The notes below the pieces were generated by a model. The model saw only the letters and a program-made list of their open reading frames with translations. It did not search any database and was not told the origin of the DNA. This document shows positions 33,896 to 46,412 of a stretch of 64,000 nucleotides of DNA, piece by piece. Positions within the stretch are counted from its first letter, which is position 1, and each line of letters starts with the position of its first letter. A program made the position numbers and the translations under genes. This DNA comes from Pleurodeles waltl. Taxonomy: Eukaryota > Chordata > Amphibia > Caudata > Salamandridae. The stretch is from NCBI RefSeq assembly GCF_031143425.1, contig NC_090451.1:661072575-661136574 (forward strand), in the 5' to 3' direction.

Positions 33896-35218
33896 CTGTA
33901 AAGTCTGCGTTGGAGGCTGTGCACGGAATGGCATCCCCTTTAGGAGATTGGCTGGAGGGCACCATCAAGTTAGAGAACTGATTGCATGGGTGGACTGACG
34001 AATTCAGTCTTCCCAGTTCCCTGACAATTGATTCCATTGGTCCTCCAGGCATTCCTGAAGCGGTCGCATGTGGAGGCAAGCGTTGGGTGTCAGAAAGATG
34101 CAGGATGCCATGGAGCCGAGAAGTGAGGAGACTGTTCGCACTGTTGGGTGACGCATTGATCGGAGAGCCCGACACTTCCAGAGAATGGATAAGTGTCGTT
34201 CCTCCGAAGGACACACTTTTGCCTGCAGTGTGTCTATGGTAGCTCCTAAGTAGTGTAACATCTGGACAGGAACTGTCGTTGACTTGTGAAAGTTGACATG
34301 AAGGCCTAGTCGATACAGGAGCTCGCAGGTCATCTGGAAATGCAGTTTGGCTTTTGCATAAGTGGATGCTTTGATTAACCAGTCGTCCAGATACGGGTAT
34401 ATGAAAATTTGATTTTTCCTGATATGAGCTGCTATCACCGGCATGCACTTGGAAAAGGTTCTGGGTGCAGACCTGAGACTGAATGGTAGGACAGTGGATT
34501 GGAAGTGATCTTGACCCACCACAAACCTCAGGAATTTCCAATGCTTCTTCGCAATGGGGATGTGAAAAAACGCATCGTGTAGATCCACTGAGCAAAGCCG
34601 TTCTCCTTGTTGAATCTGAGAATATATCTGGTGTAAGGATAGCATGCTGAACTTTTCCTTTCGGACCCATTTGTCGGCAATTTTGAGGTCTAGAAAGGGT
34701 CTGAATTAGCTCTTGTCCTTCTTTGGGATGAGAAAGTATTTGGAGTAAATACCCTTCCCCCGTTGGTTGAGGGGAACCTATTCCACTGCTTTCTTTTCGA
34801 GGAGGATGGAAACTTCCGCCTTTAAGAGGTCTAGGTGCGCAGTTGAAGGATTTGGCGGAATGGCCTGAGGCGGTGTGGAAAACCTGAGACAATATCCATT
34901 CTGTACAATGTTTAAGACCCAAGCGTCTGTTGTGATTCTTTGCCACTCTACCAGGCAATTGGTGACTCTTCCCCCCACCGGAGTGGTTAACGAATTTGGG
35001 GGGAGGAAATTCTCAGGGTTTTGAGGTGGTAGGTTGTCAGGTACTCTGAGTGGACTGATGGGTCGATCGTCCCCTCTGTGATTTACGCTGAGGCTGATAG
35101 GCTCGTTGGTACTGCTGATGAGACCTTGTAGGGACCCATTGAGGGGTTTGAACTCTCTGCGTGGTGTAGCGGTGATGGAAAGGACGGAAGGACTGACGTC
35201 GCTCTTTAGGTTTGTCAA
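33896..35218 (-). pseudogene. DIRS-A2 reverse transcriptase (partial RNase H)
   Basis: Two open blocks lie in the RT: 35218-34778 (146 codons, ending SILLEKKAVE) and 34645-34004 (213 codons). The second holds GERLCSVDLHDAFFHIPIAK, VLPFSLRSAPRTFSKCM and the intact catalytic box FIYPYLDDWLI, then MLHYLGATIDT and SLLGSMASCIFL. Between the blocks are stops. Sequence past GNWED is lost at the 33896 junction, so RNase H is incomplete. The start is set by homology, not by a start codon. Confidence 0.87.
33897..34958 (-). other. Second open frame overlapping the DIRS-A2 RT
   Basis: A 422-codon frame opens at 34958 and stays open through the whole RT. It closes at 33690, beyond the element junction, so its last part is chimeric. 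It lies in the +2 frame relative to the RT. The frames open opposite the RT of DIRS-A1 (15544-15936) and DIRS-A3 (62673-63869) have the same relative phase. In DIRS-A3 it continues into recombinase sequence. It may be an upstream extension of the recombinase ORF, or an effect of base composition. Confidence 0.4.
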
Positions 35219-36935
35219 GACCCACTGCTTTTAATGTGTCCACCTCAGCCTTCATCCTTGCCATTTCATCATCTGCATGGGATCCGAATAAGGTGGATCC
35301 TGAAAATGGCAGATTCATAATTCTTTGCTTAGCATCCGGCCTCAATGACGTAAGCCGCAGCCACAAATGTCTTCTCAATGTCACACCATGGCAGTAAGAA
35401 TGTGCTGAGAGTAAACACGCGTCCGCGCCGCACTTATGATCTGATTGGAGACCATAGCACCCTCCTTGGCTATTTCTAGGAAGTCCTCTCTGTGATCTCT
35501 CGAGAGATGCTCTGCGAACTGCAATATGGAATCCCACAAAGATCTATTGTACCTGCCCAAAAGGGCTGTGGCGCTTGCAGTCTTCATAGATGATGCAGCC
35601 GAACTGCAGACTTTACGGCCTGTTGAATCCAGCCTTTTACTCTCCTTATCCGGAGAGAGATGGAAGACGGAGAGGTAGCATGAGCTTTGCGAGCTGCCAA
35701 TATAACCACTGAGCCCGGTGGAGGGTCGGCACGCAAAAACACAGGATCTTGCTCAGGAGGGCGATACTTTTTCTGCAGTCTAGATGGTGCAGGTCTTGTC
35801 GTAGCCGGTGTGAGGAAAACTTCCATAGCAGGCTCTAAGAGGCCAGGTACTAGGGGTAGTAACGGTCTGGCGGCTGTACGCTGTTGTAGAGTTTCAAAGA
35901 TAACCGACGTAGATGGTGTTTAGTTTTGACGCACCTCGGACCAGCAATTCATGGAAGGTGTTAATATCATCAACCGGCGAGGACTGAGGTGGGGGAGAGT
36001 CCGATAAGGTAGGGGAGTAGTCTCTGGTAGAAGACCAAGACTCTCTCTCATGACCCCTTGAACTTGATCTATGTCTAGATCTGCGGTGAGATCTTGAGTG
36101 GGATGAATCATGGCCATGATGTGAACGGTGGCGCGATGTAGAGCGCGGTCTAGTTGGGACACTAATCGGTACTTGAGGTACTGGAAGCGGTGCCGGTTGT
36201 GGTAACACCTGACCCGTAGGCTCGGTGTCTGTGCCTGAGGTGAAGTTGGCGGCAGATCTGGAGGAGGAGAGGCATGAGGAGATGTATGAGTAGAAGGCGA
36301 CGAGGGAAGCAGCACTACCGAAGTAGATCGCTCTGAGGAAAAATACATTCTTCTTCTCTTGTGTCTCCTAGACGTCGATCTACCTCTACGTCTTGACGTC
36401 GACGCTGTGCAGGACCTCGACAGATGATGTCTCCGTTTACCTCTCGACGTCGATTCCGACGACGCCGATCTGCTCCTTGACGTCGTGTGTCGTGGGGTCT
36501 TAGACGTCGTGCGGTGCCTTGATGTCGAACGGCGACTCCTATACGACATCGAGCTGGACTTCGACAGCGCGCATGTCGCGCCGTACCTCCTCTCGACGTC
36601 GATCTTCTCGGCGTCAACCAGGTCCGATAGCGTTTTCGCCCTAAGGAACGCCTCTCGGACCTTCCACGACCACTGGAGGCCGAGGTATGAGCCCTGGTGG
36701 AAGACTGACCTTCCCCTCGCTCAGAAGTCCCACTGGTTCCTTGGCGTCTTCTCTCTGCTCTCCCTTGAAGGCGAATCTTCTCTCTGTCACGCAATGTGCG
36801 CCTGGAGAATGTCTTGCAGATGTTACAGGAGGCAGGTATATGTGAGGACGGCAGACAAATGATGCAGACCTCATGAGGGTCTGTTTTGTTTTTTTTTCTG
36901 CCACATTTTGGGCATTTGTCAAACAAGGAAGGCAT
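35037..36935 (-). pseudogene. DIRS-A2 gag-like ORF1
   Basis: It starts at an ATG (36935) as MPSLFDKCPKCGRKK and continues with Cys pairs CIIC and CNIC within 45 residues, a probable zinc-binding domain. An Arg/Ser-rich region follows in an overlapping frame (about 36549-35920, with many SR/RS and RRR clusters). C-terminal blocks are PAPSRLQKKYRPPEQDP near 35800, FAEHLSRDHREDFLEIAKEG near 35500 and HGVTLRRHLWLRLTSLRPDA near 35380. Three or more frame changes break it. Basic RS-rich composition suits nucleic-acid binding; the role as capsid-like protein is inferred. Confidence 0.72.
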
Positions 36936-37059
36936 TTTTTGTGTAAAAACGCCTTAAATTCTTGTCAGAAAACTTCAAAATCCAAGAGAGAATGACAAAA
37001 GACGTCGACTGAAGCCTTTTTTCTCAAAGTTTCTCTATATTTTTGAAGAAAAAAAACTA

Positions 37060-37510
37060 AAAAGGTCGAGCTCAATGCTCCAGGGTCCTGTCAGCAGGTG
37101 CCGGAAAAGGCATGATGGGATACTGGAGGGCTGGCTGTTCTTAAAGGCACAGTATCCTTTTTCTTCATTACTAATGGCAGCCTATGGCCTACACTGCTCT
37201 GCACTCCTTCATAGGGGTTTTCTGATATAAAAAGGTTTGTGAAGGAATTTTTCTAAAAAAATATATTAAGTGGTTCAAGCAATTTAATGCATTTACTTCA
37301 ACAATCTGAATGAAGATGTTTAAACACTGTAGCCCTTCCTATAGGCTGCATGGGAACATTCTTAAGTGACTTGGCAGGCCTTTCTGAAGTAAGGCGAACA
37401 TGGACACTTAAGAAGTTATATTGGAAAAAGTGCTCCGGGGTCCCGGCAGGCGGGTGGGGAATATTCAACGCTTATGACTAGACATGGAAATCCCCTACGA
37501 GAGAAAGATA
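37060..37510. repeat. Terminal repeat of DIRS-A2 (5' end of the minus-strand element)
   Basis: It matches the right repeat of DIRS-A1 in order: GGCATGATGGGATACTGG, TTGTGAAGGA, CTATAGGCTGCAT, ACTTAAGAAG, TCCGGGGTCCCGGC, TATTCAACGCTTATGACT, CATGGAAATCCCCTACGAGA. Confidence 0.8.
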
Positions 37511-38383
37511 AAAAGAGGAAACCTTAACAAGGAAGTGCAAGAACAAAAGGAAAGAGAAGAAAGAGTGAGCATGCGGAATTACAGACAGGTGATCACCCTA
37601 GCCAAGCAGTGTGGCAGTTACCAAATAAAATAATTTGTCACCTTAAAATAAACAAAACATGATTTGTTCTTGCCAGACCCCTGTCACAGGGAACAGACGT
37701 AAAACAGGAAGTGATATTTGTAGCCCAGGCTCTCATGGGAAATAATGGAGGCGGGGCTATGGGCTTGTCCTTCCCCTTTTATTTATGCTTGCTAGACCTC
37801 TGTCCGGAGGGAGTAGGGTTGCCAGCTGTCCAAAAGAAAAATAACGGCTATTTGTTGTAGTTTTAAGAGTACAAGGGCCTAGACATGGTACTAAATGGGG
37901 CTATAAATAAAATTGATTGTATTCATTTGTAACATTACTTTTCTGTCTGTTTACTTTATTTCTTTGTTGAGGAAACTTAATGCAGCTCTAGAACACATTT
38001 AGAAGTGTGTTCTATTTACATTTGCTGTTTGAGGTATATACAGATAAGGGCTCAGGACATTAAAATGCCGGGGGTGTCCACAGAAAACCAGTTAGATGGT
38101 AATCCTATTTGGAAGTCAAGCCTCGTTAATTAGGACTGTGATGAGGATTGGTGAACGCCTGGGTAATTCACAACGATATTGCAACATTTATGGAAATAAT
38201 ATTGCTGTGTTTCTGGCACACATATCCCCAGAGGTCATGTGAACAGCAACAAGACATTAGAAACAACATCTAATAACAAGCATTGGCAACCCCAATAGGT
38301 CTTGCCTATGATAGAGCTGTTGGCTTTGCCAACGGGTTTTAGTCATTGTACACCTGCGTGGTTGCTATACAGCATGGCTAAAA
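37511..38383. other. No gene recognised
   Basis: Non-coding sequence with no clear element boundary. It includes a GGGTTGCCAGCTGTCC motif near 37818 that looks repeat-like, but I cannot place it. Confidence 0.4.
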
Positions 38384-39105
38384 GACAGTGGCATAGAGGA
38401 GAGTGGCACAGAGTTTGGTAGAGTGGAATAGCGAAGAGTGGAGTGGCATAGAGTGGAGTTGCCTAGAGTGGTGTACAGTGGAGTGGCATAGAGGGGACTG
38501 GTGTAGAGTGTGGCAGAGTATTGTGGCATACAGTGCTGTGTCAAAGAATGCAGTGGCATAGATTAGAGTGGTGCACAGTAGAGTGCAGTGGTGTATAGTG
38601 GAGTGCTGTAGAGTAGAGTGGGATAAGGTTCAGCGGAAAAGGGTGCAGTGCTGTATCAGAGTGCAGTAGTGTAGTGGTGTAGAGTTGCGTAGACAACAGT
38701 AGTGCAGAGTAGAGTGCAGTGGTGTGGAGTTCAAAGACAGCGCAGTGGTTTCGAGCAGAGTGGCATAGAATGCAGTAGCGTGGAGTGGTGCAAACTAGTG
38801 TAGAATAATGGCATAAAGTGGTGTACAGTACAGTGGTATAGAGTGCAGTGGTGCAGAATAGATTAGAGTGGCGCACAGTGGATTGTCATAGAGTGCAGAG
38901 GCATAGAGTGGAATGGTACAGACTAGAGTGCAGTGGCAGAGTGCAGTGTGCAGAGCATAGTGGAGTAGTACAGACTGGAATGATGCAGAGTGCCTTGGCA
39001 TAGGGTAGAGTGGTGTAGAGTAGAGAGGCATAAAGAGAAGGGGACTGGTGCAGAGTGGAGTAGAGCGCGGTAGTGCATAGTGTAAAGTAGAGTGAAGTGG
39101 CGTAT
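38384..39105. repeat. Degenerate minisatellite, about 720 bp
   Basis: Dozens of imperfect units built on AGAGTGGCATAGAGTGGAGT / GTGTAGAGTGCAGTGG, roughly 5-bp and 10-20-bp higher-order periods. The lack of stops on the minus strand gives long Ser/Thr/Leu/His-rich frames that are artefacts. Confidence 0.9.
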
Positions 39106-39989
39106 GCATGGTGTGGTAGCACACTGCCATTACATACAACACATTTTCATTTGAAATGACCATTTCATTTGCACAGACATACCATAAAGAAACATATAAT
39201 GAAACAACACTGCACGCAAATCATAATGTGTGGAAATAGCATCATCTAGTGTATTGATTTGTTTTGATCATATTTATTTCCAGCAAACTTCTGAATTAAT
39301 AAAAATGTGCTTCATTTGGACTTTGCTAATTTTTAAATATTCTGAATTACTTGCACAGTTCATTTAAATGTTGTGTTCTAGACAAAAACCCTTTCCTACC
39401 CCTGTCGAACCCCTGTATTCATCAAGATTGTCAAATAAATCCTCTAACATTGAAGTCCCAGAAAGAAAAGTCAACACTAGGCTCTCTGGAAGACAGCCTG
39501 ACATTTGACTTATGTCTCTGAATGCACAGTAAATGTGACAAGATAAGAACAAGATTTACAGCCCTGATTACAGAAAAGGAGCACTTGTCGAAAAATGCAA
39601 GGAGAGGTAGTGTGAAAAGGCTTTGCTCCTTCGGAGGGATGAACTGAACCTGGACAGCCTAAAACCAATAAATTCAGCAAATAGAAAGCCAGAAAAAGTT
39701 ACAAACCAAAAAGCCAATGGTTAGCAACAGGTAATATGTATCCCTAGGGAAGCTTTGAATGTCCCCCAGGTGTCTTTAGCAAACCAGACAGCTATGCTGT
39801 TTGGTAGGCTTCGGCTTAAAAAGGGGTATTACGAAGCCAGCGATTGGAATAAGGACAATGGCAGGTGAGGGAAGACAAGGGTGTGAGGGAAGTGACAACA
39901 TGATCAATGGCAGAAGAGGCCACAGGAACAACGGGGGTGGGGGCACTTGGGACAGTATGATAGACAGCATAGGGTCTGTGGGTGGAAGG
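39106..39989. other. No gene recognised
   Basis: A/T-rich unique-looking sequence, then purine-rich sequence leading into repeat R1. No supported frame. Confidence 0.4.
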
Positions 39990-40155
39990 AACACCGAGGC
40001 GGTAGAAGTACAGAAGGGAGACTGCGGAAAAAGACGCCCTCTAGTAGAGTGCTTAAATACAGAAAAAAGTAGAGCCTGAAAATATGAACAGTAGAATGAC
40101 ATAAGTAATGCACCCATGCTTCAGGGGAGAGACATACACACGAAGAGGAAAGAAC
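39990..40155 (+). repeat. Unclassified interspersed repeat R1, copy 2
   Basis: Diverged from 22430-22590 but collinear with it over several 10-18-bp blocks. It is preceded by GGAAG/GGGAAG-rich sequence like copy 1. Confidence 0.5.
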
Positions 40156-40739
40156 ACCAGAAAGAACAAAAGGCCGTTTCCAATGTGGTGAAAGAACTGC
40201 CCTCCATCATCTGGAGAGTTATTTGCAAAGGAGCATGTGGTCCGCACCAAAAGGTTCGGGGACAGAACCAACAAAACTCTGGATTGAGAAATTGTTTCAA
40301 GGAAACAGTGGTATGGCTAATTAAAAATCAATGTCAATAAATGTTCATTTAGCATCTTGGGTCCACGGTCAAATACTGAGCCCACCTTGGATTCAACAAC
40401 CCTTGGAGCCACGTAGAGGGATGATTCCTCCATTGATTCTTGGCACTACGTATTTCAAGAAAATAAAGTGTTGTATTGAGTTCAATTTTTTTTTTTTGTG
40501 GGGGGGGTGGAGGGGTTGTTAGTTTTCTGTTTTGTTTTTTCAGGCATGCGTTTATGGCCCCCAGTGTGTGGGTGTCTGTGTTAATGGTGCCAATTGCAGA
40601 ATAGTACCAGGTACTGCAGGTCAGTACTGCAGTGCATTGGTTGGGGTCAGCAGTATCCAGCTGGCTGGTTTCAGTACTGGAGAAGCTGAGGGTATGTGCT
40701 GGTACGCTTCTTTTCAAATTAATTATGTGCACATACTCA

Positions 40740-40886
40740 GGCCCATATTTATACTTTTTTAGCGCTGCATTTGCGTAATTTATTTATTTTTTTTACCCAA
40801 AAGCAGCGATTGTAATTTGTAAGTTTGCGCAGCTTTTGCGTCAAAAAGTGGCGCAAATGCAGCACTAAAAAGTTTAAATATGGGCC
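40740..40886. mobile_element. Palindromic MITE, copy d
   Basis: 147 bp from GGCCCATATTTATAC to AAATATGGGCC with TCA on both sides, a likely 3-bp target duplication. The centre is disturbed by a TTTATTTATTTTTTTTACCC insertion. The GCGTAA / TTGCGTCAAAAAG arms are retained. The stretch 40156-40739 before it has no gene; it includes a T9-G8 homopolymer block near 40489-40507. Confidence 0.85.
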
Positions 40887-41939
40887 TCAGTGTCTACCCA
40901 TTTAAAGCACTATTTAGGACATGACCTAGGCACAATAAAAGTGCTGCTCCATACCATGGTAAACTTGTTTTGGGAAGTGAACACATCTTGTCTGGGAACT
41001 GGAGCACCGTTACAAAAGACAACCAGATCCGGACACAGATATTGTCAAGTCTGACATCCCCGTAGTGTCAACCACCCATTAATGCATGCCTAGGCTTTCC
41101 TTTAACAAAGGTGGTTAACCTAGCGTGTTCAGTTCTGCACAATGCAGATGAACCAAGACTATAACCAGGACCACTGGAATTATGTGGCAGGAGAGGGTCA
41201 AATTACACGGCAGGGTTTAGTAAATTATGTGGCAAGAAAAGCTCATTTTGCAGCATGTTTTGTAATAGTATTGCTACATTATTTCATCATTTTTAAACTT
41301 AGTAACACTGTCTAGGCATTGGTCCCAAGTCATTAGTACAATTTAATTATCCAAATATAGCAATAAACAACATAAAGTTGATTGGTCCAACTTTCCAAAG
41401 GGCCTCTCGCTGCACGGAAACAGAGGTCACTGCATTTTTATTAACTTTTTTACAGTTTGAGCTTGAAACTTTTTTTCTGTAAATTCTGAAGATTATGAGG
41501 GAAGCAATGAATTATGTGACAAATCAGTGATTATGTCAAAACTGCTGCGGCCGCACAATCGCATAATTCCAGTTACCCTGTCTATAACTCCCAGAATGGA
41601 TTAGATTGTCAAATAAAAGCTAAGGACGAGAAAGCTGGGGCTAATAAAATAGAGGCAAGTGACAACCCTAGCCCGCTTCTCCACTTTCCTTTATTCTCAG
41701 CCCACACCAGAACCACTTCCCCTACAGCGCTAGGGAATAACCTGTGCACGAGAAAGGCCCCATTTCACATTAATGACCGGAGGAGTTAAAGGCCCATATT
41801 GATAAGGCCAACTTGCTCACACCGGGGTGAATCCAAGCAAGTAAGTGGCTGTCACCTGCCCACCCTTAGGTACCCAGAAGTCTCCGGGAGACAAAAAGAT
41901 ACAGCCCAAACACCACCTGTCCCATCGCAGCCCCCGCTA
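40887..41939. other. No gene recognised
   Basis: Non-coding. Repeated words such as AATTATGTGGCA near 41176-41235 hint at an old interspersed repeat that I cannot classify. Confidence 0.4.
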
Positions 41940-42260
41940 CTCTCACTAGGGAGCCAATCAATGACACCCATATTGTTCACCTAGCTGCATCCTATCACCA
42001 CCTGTCCAATCACAGTTCCGCTCTCTCTCAGGAGCCAATCAACGATACCTGAATTGTTCACCTGCCGCATCCAGCTCCCACCTGCTTTCTTTTCGCTGCC
42101 TCCAAGATCTCACAGAAGCCTTGAATTGGCCAGGAGAGCGTCACATGACAGAAATGAGCGGGGCTTGTAATTGTCGGCGAGCCTGTGATTTGTCCAAAGG
42201 TGGCCAGTGAACCAATGCCTCCGCAGACTATGGATTTAAAAAGGGGTAAAGAAGGCCTTT
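41940..42260 (+). promoter_or_regulatory. Candidate promoter with CCAAT boxes, TATA-like box and pyrimidine start
   Basis: CCAAT boxes occur in AGCCAATCAATGA (about 41952), GAGCCAATCAACG (about 42031) and GAACCAATGCC (about 42210). A TTTAAAAA box at 42235-42242 precedes a CCTTTGC run at 42256, the distance expected between a TATA box and a start site. A C/T start run is typical of 5'TOP genes (translation factors and snoRNA host genes). The TCACATGACAG near 42141 holds an E-box. Inferred from motifs only. Confidence 0.45.
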
Positions 42261-44389
42261 GCTGGTGTTGTCTTGGTACATTGGTTGGTATGTCACACGA
42301 GCGTGTGTTTGTCTTGGTCATTTTGACATCAAAACTTGTTTTTTTCTTCAATAAGTTTTTATCGGTTTGTGCATGTTACGTTTTTAGCAGTAGTACGAAG
42401 TGTTAGTACTCGCCGAATGTACGCGGATGGGTTTGGTGTCTATGATTTACATGTTTTTTGGTTTCGGACTTTGATGCTCCTCTCTCCTCGAAGAAGGAGG
42501 TATCTTTATTTCATTTACTTTATAAATCTTCATTTGTCTTACAGTTTTGTTCCGTAACTCGTTTCGAAGATGTTTTATGATCAGGTGAGCCCTTGAGAAG
42601 CGGTCAATTCATTTTGAAGTTATCGAATTGATTATTCTGTTCTTATTTTGTCTCACTCGTTCTGAACAAAAGCTTAAACTAATGTTTACGTTTATATGCG
42701 TTTCGGCCCTGGCCGTTTTGAGCTTTGATTATAACTTTACGTTCTTTAATTGTGGCGTTTACTATGACAAATGTGTATCTTTTCTCTATTGCTTAGTGCT
42801 TCTCTCTGTTTCCTTAATAAAGCTGTAGTTATTTTTTCGGTATAGTTATGGATGGATAATTTAAGGGTACTTTTTTGGGGGGGGGGGTGGGGGGTAATTA
42901 ATACACGATTTTATTCTGGGAGTTGTAGTTCACTGTCGGAAACTGGAATAACTTCCATGAAAAAAAAATGCTACCTGGAAGGGCATCACCGGTCTGGGGT
43001 TATTTGGATTTCTCTAAATACTATAAAAAGTAGCCACGTTAGTAGGTTAAACTAATCTAATTTACAGATCCAGTGCAGGTGTGTTAAATCTCCCAAGGAA
43101 AAATGGGAATCCCGGAAGTGATAAGAAATGCAGATGATGGCGACTGAAATGTTGTTTTCTTTGCGTTTGCAATGTTTGTTTGTGGAAAAGCGTTTTTTTT
43201 TAAATAGAATTTGGGATTTACGGGGGGGGCAATTTGTGCGTGCTGTTGAAATAGCAGTACATTTCGTGATTAAATTGTACAATAATCCTGTTTGGTGCCA
43301 CCACCAGGTGATTCCTGAAGCTCCAGGTCTCCGGCTCCAAGGTAAGGTAGGGATTGCTTAGAACACTGGGACTTGATTCAGAGGTCGTGGGAGAGGCACC
43401 CCTAGGGTGAGGAACGCTTATTATGGAAGTGGGAAGGTGGTGCCCCGAACACAGCTGTTGGTGTTTTGTCTCAATGGTACTGCGATTCCTTAGCCTGGTT
43501 TTGGGATCTGTTAGTGAGAAAAATATTACTCGTTTTAGGGTTCTCTTCCCGATTTGTACCATTACAAAGTACCACAGTTGATACGTTGTTTAGGGGGTAT
43601 ATTTCTTTCTTTGAGGCAGTGGTCTTGGGAGCGCTGTTGAGACTCCCATGGTTTTTCTTTAACGGGTGGAGTGCACTGCAATATCTATTTTTCATGCATG
43701 TTTGTAGTTGGTTCCTTGTCTCCTGCAACGTTTCAGAACTTCTCATATTAGTGAGTACAGTTGATCTTTGCAAGAGGTGGGGATGTAGGGAGGAATGGTA
43801 TTTTGCCTGCTAACCTGTGATTGGCTAGAAGACCGTCTTCAGTGTGGTAGCTTTGACCGTCTGATGGTCAGTGGCATGTTTTAAGACTTAACAAGAAGTG
43901 ACATTCATTTCTCAATTTGCTTGTGCACTTCCCCCAAAACTGAGCGCGCTGCTGTTTTGGCTTGAGTGTTCTACTTTTTCAGGTTGTCGCACAGGTGTAC
44001 TATAACAAGCTGGTACACCTTGGTATAGCTTGCATTGGCAGTCCCACCACTTTCAATTGCTTTGGCTGTCATTCTTTTGATATGTCTTGGGAGTACTTCG
44101 CTGGTTCTCTAGTGGGTCTTGCCTGTTGACTTTATTTAATGATTATCCACAAAATGAGTGTGCTCATGACTGATTTCTACAAATTTATTTGTTCAGCAAA
44201 ACCTGGTGATTGTCACTTAAACAATCTCTCAATCCTGGGATCTGAATTTTCAGGGTTTTGGCCAGCATTTAATTACTCTACTTGGGGTTGTGCTTTCAGG
44301 AAAGATTCAGGTGACAGCATTAAAATGTAGTGTAAACCTGAGTAATCAAGCAACTCTAGTGCTGATGCATGTGGTCAAACTTTAACTTA

Positions 44390-44915
44390 AGCTGTCGGAC
44401 AGGACACGGCAGCGTTAACACGCGCTGCCTGCTACGCGCACACGTACCGGTTGTGCTGTTTTCCCGGATCTGGGGAAACACTGACTGCTCTCACCAAAAC
44501 CACAATCAGAGTGTTCCTCTTACCACAGACACACTCTATCTGCATACGCACTATTCGCGCACCTATTCTATAAATGGACTTTGTTACTGAGATGGAGAAC
44601 CCTTCGGTCTCCCTGAATTTCCACTTGGAACTCCAACATTAACATCGTGATTCCCATTTACATTTTAGTTCATGAGCCTTGAAGAAGTCCATTGAGGACG
44701 AAACACGTGTTGGCTGTTACCGAATATACATGTATTGGTCACTTTATATGGACATTAATTTTACTATATGAACAGGCTGTTACCGAATTTTCATGTATTG
44801 ACCTTAAGTACATGGAAGGTTTTATCATGAAGGTTTACCAATAAATCTTTTTGTTATTCTACGTATCTCGGTTCTATGAAGTTTGGAGTGCCCTGGTCGC
44901 TTTCTACCTTTAAAC
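44390..44915. repeat. Probable interspersed repeat in an intron
   Basis: Contains AGTCCATTGAGGACGAAACACGTGTTGGCTG, a motif style common in vertebrate dispersed repeats, given here by its key words GACGAAACACGTGT. GGCTGTTACCGAAT is repeated at 44712 and 44776, and CCAATAAATCTTTTTGTTAT lies near the end. Boundaries and class are uncertain. Confidence 0.4.
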
Positions 44916-45600
44916 TTTAACTCGCGAAGGCTTCCTCTGTTCCAGGATACAGTGTGGCTCTTTGTAACCAGACTCCATGAAGGCTGATGGGGAGGTCACA
45001 TGCAGAACTAATCTAGTACAGTAACTGTGCACACACAGGGACGCAAGGAGACCTGGAGGCCTACAAATTAGGGGGGTGGGGGTGGAATCCTAATCGCAGT
45101 AGTGTGATTAGGTTAAGCTTCAATTTGGCAGAAAATGTTTCTGCCCTCATTATATGAACTTGAGTGCCCTCATTCGATTAACCTGACCACCTCTGAACTT
45201 AACGCTTTAAAGGGGGTTTTTGTAAGCCAAATCTTATCCTGCCATCATAAAATTGCCCAAAGCTACACTTTTTTTTTTTTTTTGGCAAGAAACCAGACCA
45301 CTTTCAGGTCTACATTTCTCGAGGCTAGAAAATCACTCTTGAATGAATATATACTTGTCCACTTTTCCCCCTTCCCCCCCCCTCTCGTTAAACATCTGCT
45401 TAGTATGAAGGGGCAGCTTTTCACAACTTTAGATATCCGTCATGGCTCGGATCTGTCTGTTAACTGACTTGCAGGCAAAATGTTCAATGCTGAACCTCCT
45501 TCCAAATAGCCCTTTTGACTCATTTTAGGACCACAGTGATCGTTTTGAGAAACCTTTTATTTGAATTGGAGCGCTCTCCTTCCTGCTCGGACAAGGAAAG

Positions 45601-45624
45601 CCCCCCCCCCCCCCCCCCCCCCCC
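45601..45624. repeat. Poly(C) run of 24
   Basis: Uninterrupted C24 following GGACAAGGAAAG. Long C runs are rare and unstable; the exact count may be an assembly effect. Confidence 0.9.
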
Positions 45625-46412
45625 TTCACGAGGATCCAGCAAGCTTTTAAAGATAACTGAACCTGTAAATGACAAACTAATAAGTAAAATTGACAATAGT
45701 GTAGTCCTTAACTAGCTGTGTGGTCTTTGCATCTACTTGACACGAGGAGATGGTGGCCTTAATCATTTGGATCTGAAGTTAACTTGCATAAACCAAGTGG
45801 TAAGGAGTAATCGTCCCTATATTAATCAATCTTGGTTGCAGTGCTAGAACTTCTACCAACTTGCACTAGTGCTGTTGAGGGCCCTGAAGGTTGTGCATTT
45901 CAGCTATTACCTTCCTGTTACTGTATCTTCAGCCTTGCCCTTATGTGCAGGCTCTGAACTTCACAACCAGACGAAGCTGACCTTCTAATTAGGGGAAAGG
46001 TACAAATTGCGCACTGCAAAGGACTGGTCCCTGTGGCCTATCCCACAAACGCTGATTACCACGAATGACATTATCTTCTGTACTCCATTCCAAAATTAAG
46101 GCCAGAATGTTTAAACTTTCCTATAAAAGTAATCTGAGATTATGAAGACGTGGCTTGTGGACAGGTGCACCACGTACAAGTTCTAATCCATGCATTCTTG
46201 GGGGCTTATCTTGGTTAAATTTTTGGGGGAGGGGGAGGCTTCAGTTTTTCCAACAATCATGCTATCATAGGAGGTATACATTATACGAGGGCAAGGTACA
46301 TGAGAAGCACGTAATGGGCAGTGGAAAAGGAAGAGTGCTAATTGGTAAGGGGAGCTAAACACCTGTATCCAAATATTCACTGGGTGAATAGGCTGCAGTG
46401 CTGATATCGATT

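Larger units (their letters stand above)
33896..37510 (-). mobile_element. DIRS-type retrotransposon A2, 3'-truncated
   Basis: Reading right to left: inverted terminal repeat, gag-like ORFs, RT, then part of the RNase H region, ending abruptly at about 33896. The recombinase and 3' repeat are missing. The coding parts are less decayed than in A1: RT keeps its YLDD box and the gag N-terminus is open for 206 residues. Confidence 0.82.

Noticed and set aside
33690..34958. 422-codon minus-strand frame as an independent gene
   Set aside because: It overlaps a recognised RT in another phase and its last 200 bases lie in a neighbouring element. It is recorded only as a second frame, not as a separate gene.
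38541..39163. Long minus-strand open frames (78-122 codons) over the minisatellite
   Set aside because: They follow from the repeat lacking stop codons in that direction; the peptides are low-complexity Ser/Thr/Leu/His/Tyr strings with no domain.
41783..41806. GGCCCATATTGATAAGGCC as a further palindromic MITE copy
   Set aside because: Only the first 12 bases resemble the family; no central palindrome or right arm follows.
42185..42406. 73-codon + strand frame over the candidate promoter and first exon
   Set aside because: It crosses the proposed TATA-like box and first donor site and has no recognisable sequence.
43130..43150. Possible C/D snoRNA (GATGATGG ... GACTGA)
   Set aside because: The boxes are only a few bases apart, which leaves no guide sequence.
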